Translations under genes and position numbers: made by a program | Part shown: positions 23,856-29,586 of the stretch, one piece after another | Layout: each line of letters opens with the position of its first letter | Position numbering within the stretch: position 1 is the stretch's first letter | Notes under the pieces: generated by a model | Databases searched by the model: none | Seen by the model: only the letters and a program-made list of their open reading frames with translations | Told to the model about the DNA's origin: nothing | Assembly: GCA_904420155.1 (NCBI GenBank) | Contig: CAJFUH010000060.1 | Coordinates: 1-29,586, forward strand | DNA length: 29,586 nucleotides | Direction of reading: 5' to 3' | DNA from: an uncultured Clostridia bacterium | Lineage (GTDB): Bacteria > Bacillota > Clostridia > Oscillospirales > Acutalibacteraceae

Positions 23856-25460
23856 CTAACAAATTTTACTGCCCGGGATCTTCTTCTCCAAATATTCGTC
23901 ATATGTGCACATCCGATCAATCAAGCCATCCTCTGTGATCTCAATGATCCGGTTCGCCACCGTCTGAATAAACTCATGGTCATGAGAAGTAAACAATACA
24001 TTTCCCTTAAAATTACACAACCCATTGTTTACCGCAGTGATGGATTCCAAATCCAAATGGTTGGTGGGCTGGTCCAATACCAGTACATTAGATCCGAACA
24101 GCATCATCCGTGAGAACATGCAGCGCACTTTTTCTCCGCCGGACAAGACATTAACCGGCTTATATACATCGTCTCCGGAGAACAGCATGCGCCCTAAGAA
24201 CCCCCGCAAATAGGTTTCTGTGGTATCTTTGGAATATTGCCGCATCCAGTCCAAGATCGATTCGGTATGGCCGTTAAAATATGCCGAATTATCGCTGGGG
24301 AAGTAGGACTGCGTGGTGCTGACGCCCCATTTAAACGTCCCTTCATCCGGTTCTATTTCCTCCATCAGGATCTTAAATAAAGTGGTGATGGCAATTTCAT
24401 TTTCACCAACAAAAGCCACTTTATCCCCTTTGTTCAAAATAAAGGAAACATTGTTAAGCACCCGGACGCCATCCACAGTTTTGCTGATCCCAGACACGGC
24501 GAGGATGTCTTTTCCCGCCTCCCGATCCATCTCAAAGCCGATAAAGGGATACCGTCGGGAAGAGGCCGGCAGTTCTTCAATGGTGAGTTTTTCCAGCAGC
24601 TTTTTCCGGGAAGTAGCCTGCTTGGACTTGGATTTATTGGCGGAAAACCGTTCAATAAAACTCTGTAATTCCTTGGCTTTCTCCTCGTTCTTTCTGTTCT
24701 GCTGCTTGATCATCCTCTGGATCATCTGGCTGGATTCGTACCAAAATTCATAGTTGCCCACGTACATTTTGATTTTGGTGTAATCAATATCCACCGTATG
24801 GGTGCACACATTGTTGAGGAAGTGCCGGTCATGGGATACCACAATGACGGTTCCCTCATAATCGATGAGGAAATCCTCCAACCAATTGATGGCGGCAATA
24901 TCCAAATGGTTGGTAGGCTCGTCCATCATCACAATATCAGGGGAACCGAATAAAGCTTGCGCCAACAGTACCTTTACTTTTTCATTACCGGTTAACCCGC
25001 TCATATTGCTGTATAACAGATCCTCGGAAAGCCCCAGCCCTTGAATCAATTTGGAAGCGTCCGATTCCGCCTCCCAGCCGTTCAGTTCCGCAAACTCCGC
25101 CTCCAGCTCCGAAGCCAGAACGCCGTCTTCCTCGCTGAAATCCGGCTTTGCGTAAAGGGCGTCTTTTTCCTGCATAATCTGATACAGACGTTGGTTTCCC
25201 ATAATTACCGTGTCCAACACCGTATATTGGTCATAAGCAAAGTGATCCTGTTTCAGCACCGAAAGGCGCATCTCCGGCGGCATAATGACTTCTCCGGTGG
25301 AAGGCTCCAATTCCCCGCAAAGCACTTTTAAAAATGTGGATTTTCCCGCACCATTGGCCCCGATAATCCCATAACAATTTCCCGGAGTAAATTTTAAATT
25401 GACGTTGGAAAATAAATTTGATCCATTAAAATTAACGCTTACATTTGAAACTGTAATCAT
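23856..25460 (-). CDS. ABC-F family ATPase (YkpA/YbiT-like)
   Basis: A 534-residue soluble protein with two ABC domains and no membrane part, of the ribosome-associated ABC-F group. Domain 1 has Walker A GANGAGKST (34-42), the variant signature LTGNEK (156-161) and Walker B MMDE (Glu181), then NHLD. The linker (about 235-300) is rich in Lys, Gln and Glu and is predicted to reach into the ribosome. Domain 2 has signature LSGGEK (439-444), but its P-loop reads GENEIAITT (352-360) with Ile358 at the lysine position, and Walker B ends LDQ (Gln464) in place of the catalytic Glu. So site 2 is probably degenerate. I recall similar changes in YkpA-like relatives, so this may be normal for the subfamily. 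Start ATG with TGGAGG upstream. Confidence 0.92.
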   Translation of the reverse strand: MITVSNVSVNFNGSNLFSNVNLKFTPGNCYGIIGANGAGKSTFLKVLCGELEPSTGEVIMPPEMRLSVLKQDHFAYDQYTVLDTVIMGNQRLYQIMQEKDALYAKPDFSEEDGVLASELEAEFAELNGWEAESDASKLIQGLGLSEDLLYSNMSGLTGNEKVKVLLAQALFGSPDIVMMDEPTNHLDIAAINWLEDFLIDYEGTVIVVSHDRHFLNNVCTHTVDIDYTKIKMYVGNYEFWYESSQMIQRMIKQQNRKNEEKAKELQSFIERFSANKSKSKQATSRKKLLEKLTIEELPASSRRYPFIGFEMDREAGKDILAVSGISKTVDGVRVLNNVSFILNKGDKVAFVGENEIAITTLFKILMEEIEPDEGTFKWGVSTTQSYFPSDNSAYFNGHTESILDWMRQYSKDTTETYLRGFLGRMLFSGDDVYKPVNVLSGGEKVRCMFSRMMLFGSNVLVLDQPTNHLDLESITAVNNGLCNFKGNVLFTSHDHEFIQTVANRIIEITEDGLIDRMCTYDEYLEKKIPGSKIC

Positions 25461-25761
25461 GGTTCCTCCATATTAACATAAACCCAAAATTTTGTTGTCT
25501 GCCACATAAAACGCCAGTGGGAACAAAACAGCGTTTTCGCATTTTTATAGTATATCATAAGAAAGGCTGTTTCTCCATCCGATTATCCACCAAATAAATC
25601 TGTACTTTTGATTGGGATTCATGCAAAAAGGAGGAATACCGTCAAACGGCATCCTCCTTGCAACAAATGAGCGCTTTCCTGCCGGAGAGGCCCTTCCTTC
25701 TCTTTTCATCGGCTCATAAACATGGTATACTAAATATATCAACAGGTTCTGGGGTTCTTTT
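25461..25761. other. Intergenic region upstream of the ABC-F gene
   Basis: These 300 bases hold no convincing gene; a 65-codon minus-strand frame at 25545-25742 has no recognisable domain and overlaps the terminator hairpin at 25624-25659. The ABC-F leader contains AAAACGC/GCGTTTT arms (25508-25514 and 25531-25537) that could form a hairpin on the minus strand, a weak hint of attenuation. I do not see a good promoter. Confidence 0.5.
25624..25659 (-). terminator. Terminator behind the M14 peptidase gene
   Basis: On the minus strand AAGGAGGA pairs with TCCTCCTT, an inner CCGT/ACGG stem closes on a 3-base loop, and a run of five Ts extends the 3' arm before GC. It lies about 100 bases after the peptidase stop. 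Confidence 0.7.
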
Positions 25762-26670
25762 TCACATGATAGCGCTTAAAACCAGCATTTCCTCCAAACG
25801 GGGATAAATCTGATAAAAATCCCGGATAGGCAAAGGGTTTTTCCCCAATCCCACCTCAATGGTAAAGGCAGGGCGATGGAACTCCGTTAAAAACCAGTCC
25901 TTAAACCCGCCCCCTACCGCCAGTCCCTCTGGAGCTGAGAGGGCGTATCCGCTGCTGGTAGCCATCACTTGGGCCATCAAAAGCGCCCGGTCTGGCATAT
26001 TCTCCCCGTAATGCCAATAAATTTCTTCTCCTTGGCTGTGAAAAGCCAGGGCGTGGCGGAATGATTTGCGGCGGCATAGTTTGGCCAGCGCCTGGGTTTC
26101 CGGCTCGCTTTCCGGCCGGGATCCCCCATATCGGGTGGGGCCTGCGCTTATGATGCCGGATTTTTGCTCCAGCCGGTGCAGCGCTTCCCATCCCGCGTCA
26201 AAATTATGATTGAGATCTACGCCTCTTGCATTGGCCTGCCAATGGTCTGTGTCCCCTTTACTGGCATGATACACCAGTTCCTGGTAGCATCCCGCCGCCA
26301 CCGACCCATGCAGAGAGATTTCCACTCCATCCGGGTTGACACACGGGATAATCACCACCCCTCTGCGCCGTAAAAAGGCCCCGATATCCACATCTGATAT
26401 CCGCTTTCCTGTCTGAAGCGCTTCCCCTAGCCGTTCTGCGAAGCGGAACAGGATCAGGGAAGTAATCCACTCCATGCCGTGGAAAGCGCCGGCAAACAGC
26501 ACCGTTTGGCAATCCTGTTCCCCAATCTGGAGATATTCCAAACTGCGTCCGCATAGGCTTTTGGCCAGCGTGCCCCGTTGAACTTCCGGATACCGTTCAC
26601 ATAGGGTACGTAAGATCCCGTTTCTCTGATTTTGATCTGGAATTTTGTCAGTCAGTCGGATATATTTCAC
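25762..26670 (-). CDS. M14 family zinc carboxypeptidase
   Basis: A 302-residue metallopeptidase. Zinc ligands His64 and Glu67 are in GAFHGMEW and the third, His211, in ALAFHSQGEE; substrate-binding NARGVDLNHNF is at 147-157 and the catalytic Glu272 in FTIEVGLG. The active site looks complete. Relatives in Firmicutes include gamma-D-glutamyl-meso-diaminopimelate peptidases, so action on cell-wall peptides is plausible but not shown. There is no signal peptide or LysM domain, so it is probably cytoplasmic, which would suit peptide recycling. The start is GTG at 26670 with GGGGTGAT upstream. It is divergent from the Nudix gene. Confidence 0.9.
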   Translation of the reverse strand: MKYIRLTDKIPDQNQRNGILRTLCERYPEVQRGTLAKSLCGRSLEYLQIGEQDCQTVLFAGAFHGMEWITSLILFRFAERLGEALQTGKRISDVDIGAFLRRRGVVIIPCVNPDGVEISLHGSVAAGCYQELVYHASKGDTDHWQANARGVDLNHNFDAGWEALHRLEQKSGIISAGPTRYGGSRPESEPETQALAKLCRRKSFRHALAFHSQGEEIYWHYGENMPDRALLMAQVMATSSGYALSAPEGLAVGGGFKDWFLTEFHRPAFTIEVGLGKNPLPIRDFYQIYPRLEEMLVLSAIM

Positions 26671-26684
26671 ATCATCACCCCATA

Positions 26685-26703
26685 CCTATGATATATGCAT
26701 AGG
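26685..26703. repeat. Palindrome between the divergent peptidase and Nudix genes
   Basis: CCTATG and CATAGG form a perfect 6-bp inverted repeat separated by 7 bases (ATATATG). It lies 15 bases from the peptidase start and 38 bases from the Nudix start, where an operator could act on both. It could also be chance in AT-rich DNA. Confidence 0.35.
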
Positions 26704-26741
26704 ATGAAAATAATAGTACGAAAAAGCAGGAGGATCTTTTT

Positions 26742-27287
26742 ATGAATCTGGTAGAAAAAAAATTGGATAGAACGGATATTTACGACGGTAAAATTATAAA
26801 GGTACATGTGGATTCCGTGGAATTACCCAACGGGGATACTTCTAAACGGGAAGTGGTGGACCATCCGGGCGGCGTGTGCATCGCTGCTTTGACTGATCAA
26901 AATGAACTCTTATTTGTCCGTCAGTTTCGCTATCCTTACGCCGAGGTAATCTGGGAACTGCCGGCCGGGAAACTGGAACCCGGTTCCAACCCTTTGGAAA
27001 ATGGGAAACGGGAGCTCCAGGAAGAAACCGGCGCCGCAGGAGAGGGGTATTTCTCCTTGGGCAAGCTCTATCCTTCCCCTGGTTACTGCGGCGAAATTAT
27101 TCATCTGTATTTCTGCAGGGTCAGCGGCATGGGGGCCTGCAATCCGGATGAAGACGAGTTTCTCGAAGTAAAACGTATTCCTTTAGAAAAAGCGGTTGCC
27201 ATGGTACTCAATAACGATATCCCCGATGCAAAGTCACAGGTCGCTATTCTAAAAACAGCCGCCTTATTGGAACGCGGTATTCTTTGA
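26742..27287 (+). CDS. Nudix hydrolase, ADP-ribose pyrophosphatase type
   Basis: A 181-residue NudF-like protein that would split ADP-ribose into AMP and ribose 5-phosphate. The N-terminus (YDGKIIKVHVDSVELPNG, then REVVDHPGGV), FVRQFRYPYAEVIWELPAGKLEPG and PSPGYCGEIIHLYF are typical of the ADP-ribose group. The Nudix box runs from Gly76 to Gly97 with the catalytic REL-Q-EE core (Arg90, Glu91, Glu94, Glu95) intact, but the outer Glu of the consensus G-x5-E is Ser82. The start has AGGAGG 8 bases upstream. It precedes a small membrane protein gene by about 115 bases; a link to NAD turnover with nadE is possible but distant. Confidence 0.9.
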   Translation: MNLVEKKLDRTDIYDGKIIKVHVDSVELPNGDTSKREVVDHPGGVCIAALTDQNELLFVRQFRYPYAEVIWELPAGKLEPGSNPLENGKRELQEETGAAGEGYFSLGKLYPSPGYCGEIIHLYFCRVSGMGACNPDEDEFLEVKRIPLEKAVAMVLNNDIPDAKSQVAILKTAALLERGIL

Positions 27288-27412
27288 TAAACTTGAGTGT
27301 TTCTTCACAGATTGATCATTGTTTTTCTCTCTTCTTTGAGAACATTTTTCCGGTATATATTTCAGCGTTTGTCCCGCTTTCAGGCTGATGTAACAAGGAG
27401 GTGGCCTTCGTC

Positions 27413-27787
27413 TTGTTGATTAATCCCATTCTGATCATTGTCTCAGTCGCATTGATACTGTTTGTCCTATTTTTTTATGTAATCAACCGTCCGAAAAAGC
27501 CTCTTTTCACCTTGGTCCTGATTTTACTGCTGATTATTTTTATTTCCTGTACAATGCTTTTAAACAATGTCCTTACTCCCAATCAAGGTTATCTGATATC
27601 CGGCAATACCCTGAAGAAACTGCTTCCCCTTATCATTTCTGTCTCGCATCCCACCATGGAGCAGTGTGAACAAGCTTTTGAAATTTTCAAAACAATCGAT
27701 ATCTGCCTCTTTGTGGCAACCATTGTATCGATGATCGCAGAAGTTTGGAATTTGTTCCTCCGTCCCAACAAAAAACAGGAGAAATAG
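27413..27787 (+). CDS. Small membrane protein of unknown function
   Basis: About 124 residues with three hydrophobic segments: near the N-terminus (INPILIIVSVALILFVLFFY), then after a basic NRPKKP loop (FTLVLILLLIIFISCTMLL), and near the end (ICLFVATIVSMIAEVWNLFL). The end is basic (RPNKKQEK). I do not recognise a family. The start is unclear: AAGGAGG ends right at the GTG at 27401, too close to use, so TTG at 27413 or 27416 is more likely. Pfam or structural comparison would be needed for a name. Confidence 0.65.
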   Translation: MLINPILIIVSVALILFVLFFYVINRPKKPLFTLVLILLLIIFISCTMLLNNVLTPNQGYLISGNTLKKLLPLIISVSHPTMEQCEQAFEIFKTIDICLFVATIVSMIAEVWNLFLRPNKKQEK

Positions 27788-27810
27788 CTTTCTCCCGTAA
27801 AACGCAATAA

Positions 27811-27869
27811 AACGCCCGCATGTATGGCGCTCCCCAAATGGGGAGTATCCGCCTTCATGTGGGTTTTTT
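27811..27869 (+). terminator. Terminator behind the membrane protein gene, probably bidirectional
   Basis: CCCGCATG (27815-27822) pairs with CATGTGGG (27856-27863); inside are GGCG/CGCC and CCCC/GGGG stems with an AAAT loop, and six Ts follow. On the other strand the stem is followed by CGTTTT, so it may also serve the small ORF ending at 27888. Confidence 0.8.
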
Positions 27870-27887
27870 CTATGATTTCTTTGTAGG

Positions 27888-28004
27888 TTACCGTTCGCTT
27901 ACATACCATTCCTCTCCGCTGAAAATAAAATCATCCAGATCCCCAACTTCTGAGCTGGTCTCTTCATGTTCCGCATAGCGCATCTCTTTTTCCCAGGATA
28001 ACAT
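27888..28004 (-). CDS. Small acidic protein of 38 residues, unknown function
   Basis: The ATG at 28004 is preceded by AAAGGAGGTGG at ideal distance (5-6 bases), one of the best ribosome sites in the window, so translation is likely although the frame is short. The product starts MLSWEKEMRYAEHEE and ends DDFIFSGEEWYVSER: strongly acidic, with two Trp, no membrane segment, no Cys. An in-frame upstream extension to 28127 is less likely because it lacks a ribosome site. I know no family for it. It sits between convergent terminator and divergent alr, behind an inverted repeat. Confidence 0.6.
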   Translation of the reverse strand: MLSWEKEMRYAEHEETSSEVGDLDDFIFSGEEWYVSER

Positions 28005-28030
28005 GTTTCCCACCTCCTTTTCAAAAAACG

Positions 28031-28073
28031 TTTCTATCATTATATGCAACATTCCCTGCAAAGATGATAGAAA
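28031..28073. repeat. Perfect inverted repeat in the small-ORF/alr intergenic region
   Basis: TTTCTATCAT (28031-28040) and ATGATAGAAA (28064-28073) are 10-base perfect inverted arms with a 23-base spacer. One arm overlaps a TATAAT-like box on the minus strand (28044-28039) upstream of the small ORF. The layout suggests a protein operator rather than an RNA hairpin, since only one arm would be transcribed. Confidence 0.5.
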
Positions 28074-28108
28074 TTTGTTATCATATCTTTTTTTCAATGA
28101 CGCTTTGG

Positions 28109-28137
28109 TTGACGAATATAATCGCAAGTACTATAAT
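28109..28137 (+). promoter_or_regulatory. alr promoter
   Basis: TTGACG (28109-28114), 17 bp, perfect TATAAT (28132-28137), about 50 bases before the alr ATG. The inverted repeat at 28031-28073 ends 36 bases upstream of the -35 box. Confidence 0.75.
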
Positions 28138-28186
28138 AAATAAATTACACACTGACTGAATATTCAAGCAGAATCGAGGGGCAACT

Positions 28187-29380
28187 ATGAATTCCTTTTT
28201 AAAACGGACTTGGGCGGAAATCGATTTGAATGCCATCGCCCACAACTACCACGTTATCCGGGAATGTATTCCAAAAGAGAGCAAAATGATGTGCGTTATT
28301 AAAGCAGACGCCTATGGGCATGGGGCGCAATGGATCGCTCGGGAATATGAAAAGCTTGGGGCGGACTGGTTTGCCGTCTCCAACTTTGCGGAAGCCCTCC
28401 AGCTGCGTAACGCCGGTATCCGCACCCCCATTCTGATTTTAGGCTACACTCCGGTGGAAATGGCAAAGGAATTGAGTGAACATGAGATATCCCAGGCTGT
28501 TTTCTCGGAAGAATATGCCGAACATCTATCCTATCACGCCCAAAACAGCGGGGTAATCGTAAAGATCCATATAAAACTGGACACTGGAATGAGCCGAATT
28601 GGCCTGATGTGCCAAACCGAAGAACAGTGCGCCCAAGCCGTAGAGGCTGCCCAACGAATTGCCGCTATGGATGCTTTTTCTGTAGAAGGAATTTTTACTC
28701 ATTTTGCGGTGGCAGACGAAGCAGCGGATGGAGAATCCTGTACGCTTCAGCAATTCCGCTGTTTTACATCTGTGGTAGAAGAATTGGAACGCCGTGGGAT
28801 TCATATTCCCCTGCGCCATTGCTGCAACAGCGGCGCTGTTTTAGATTATCCCCAGATGAGTTTGGATATGGTCCGGTGTGGCGTCATTCTATACGGCTTA
28901 TTTCCTTCCTCTAAAATTCGCCGTCACATTGACCTGCTTCCTGCTATGCAGTTGAAATCTATTGTCTCCATGCTAAAGACCGTAGATCCTGGGACTGCCG
29001 TCAGTTATGGGCGTACTTATCAAACCCAGAATCCCACTAAAATAGCCACGATACCTATCGGATATGCCGACGGATATTCCCGCAATCTTTCCGGTCGGGC
29101 GCAAATGCTGATCCATGGAAAACGCGTCCCTATTATCGGGCGCATCTGTATGGATCAACTGATGCTGGATGTATCCTCAATTGATCATGTTCAGGAGGGG
29201 GATATTGTTACAGTATTCGGTACAGATCGGGGCTCTTGTATTCCAGTGGAAGAATTGTCCTCCCTTTGCGGCACTATTAATTATGAAACGGTTTGTCTCA
29301 TCGGGAAGCGTGTTCCCCGGATTTATTACCGAGATGGAAAAATGGTAGGGGAACTGGACTATATTTGTCCTCAAGAATAG
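28187..29380 (+). CDS. alr: Alanine racemase
   Basis: A 397-residue PLP fold-type III enzyme converting L- to D-alanine for peptidoglycan. The N-terminal TIM barrel starts RTWAEIDLNAIAHNY, with the PLP lysine Lys39 in IKADAYGHGA; KLDTGMSRIG, GIFTHFA, LRHCCNSGAVL and VRCGVILYG are family motifs. In the C-terminal beta domain VSYGRTY holds the catalytic tyrosine, and IPIGYADGYSR and IIGRICMDQLMLDVS follow. The length is typical. GAGGGG lies 5 bases before the ATG. It is monocistronic between its promoter and the hairpin at 29401. Confidence 0.96.
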   Translation: MNSFLKRTWAEIDLNAIAHNYHVIRECIPKESKMMCVIKADAYGHGAQWIAREYEKLGADWFAVSNFAEALQLRNAGIRTPILILGYTPVEMAKELSEHEISQAVFSEEYAEHLSYHAQNSGVIVKIHIKLDTGMSRIGLMCQTEEQCAQAVEAAQRIAAMDAFSVEGIFTHFAVADEAADGESCTLQQFRCFTSVVEELERRGIHIPLRHCCNSGAVLDYPQMSLDMVRCGVILYGLFPSSKIRRHIDLLPAMQLKSIVSMLKTVDPGTAVSYGRTYQTQNPTKIATIPIGYADGYSRNLSGRAQMLIHGKRVPIIGRICMDQLMLDVSSIDHVQEGDIVTVFGTDRGSCIPVEELSSLCGTINYETVCLIGKRVPRIYYRDGKMVGELDYICPQE

Positions 29381-29400
29381 CCAATATCCTTTTTATAGAC

Positions 29401-29440
29401 AAAGAAGCTATCCTAATACAAAATTAGGGTAGCTTCTTTA
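29401..29440. terminator. Terminator behind alr
   Basis: A 17-bp stem (AAAGAAGCTATCCTAAT against its complement, one wobble) with a 5-base loop. T content follows but the run is broken (TTTACTATTTT). In 29441-29586 I see no gene or clear signal. Confidence 0.75.
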
Positions 29441-29586
29441 CTATTTTAGGGAACTATAGTCCTTCCTCTCCCTTTGGACTTCTGTAAAAATATATTTTTA
29501 TGGAAAGCGCTTTTTATAGATTTTGCAACTTATAGTTACCATAGATCTTTTTTCTTCTATCTCTACCGCTCATGCCGCGGGGGCAC

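Noticed and set aside
25545..25742. 65-codon minus-strand frame in the ABC-F/peptidase gap
   Set aside because: It covers the terminator hairpin and has no recognisable domain or ribosome site.
28005..28127. Longer form of the small acidic protein
   Set aside because: The extension crosses the ideal ribosome site and the inverted repeat and has no ribosome site of its own.

Overview
The window looks like a chromosomal stretch from a Gram-positive anaerobe of the class Clostridia, most likely an Oscillospiraceae/Ruminococcaceae-type gut lineage. The signs are moderate GC, strong AGGAGG-type ribosome sites, near-consensus TTGACA/TATAAT promoters with 17-18 bp spacers, a DapL-type aminotransferase for meso-diaminopimelate, a GlnA plus ANTAR regulator pair, a two-gene remnant of a sodium-pump decarboxylase, and DUF896, DUF1836 and DUF4080 proteins typical of this group. 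I see no rRNA, tRNA, phage, IS element or CRISPR array. Genus and species cannot be fixed from the sequence alone.

Layout. Positions 1-1650 hold an apgM-type phosphoglycerate mutase/proposed homoserine kinase and a small DUF896 protein on the plus strand. An SDR-type NAD-dependent epimerase follows on the minus strand, behind a possible decayed regulator remnant. A B12-binding radical SAM protein (3157-4863) faces the end of the main operon across a bidirectional terminator. From 15737 down to 4943 runs one long minus-strand gene string: glnA, an ANTAR regulator, carA, a single reading frame that joins carB to dapF, pyrG, nadE and dapL. Divergent from glnA is asnA. Then come pcrA, oadB and oadG (minus); an AraC regulator overlapping a DUF1836 gene (plus); an ABC-F ATPase and an M14 carboxypeptidase (minus); a Nudix hydrolase and a small membrane protein (plus); a 38-residue ORF (minus); and alanine racemase (plus).

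The most interesting part is the 11-kb glnA-to-dapL operon and its divergent partner asnA. Nearly every product moves ammonia or the amide or amino group of glutamine/glutamate: glutamine synthesis, carbamoyl phosphate, CTP, NAD+, asparagine and LL-diaminopimelate. The glnA and asnA leaders each have a consensus promoter, then at once a small hairpin with a hexaloop of pattern A-x-x-G-x-x. The 3' arm of that hairpin is also the start of an intrinsic terminator upstream of the gene. This is the geometry expected for ANTAR-protein antitermination, and the ANTAR gene sits right behind glnA. I infer that the ANTAR protein sets both ammonium-assimilating genes, and through read-through perhaps the whole amide-nitrogen operon. 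The usual first hairpin of the ANTAR pair is not visible, so the arrangement is either a single-hairpin variant or a coincidence.

A second notable point is the continuous carB-dapF reading frame (1346 residues from the preferred start). It holds a full-length carbamoyl-phosphate synthase large subunit and a full-length diaminopimelate epimerase, with a Shine-Dalgarno-like site and ATG still present at the junction. DapF and DapL are consecutive steps to meso-diaminopimelate. Together with the M14 peptidase and alanine racemase elsewhere in the window, this gives a peptidoglycan-precursor thread alongside the nitrogen theme.
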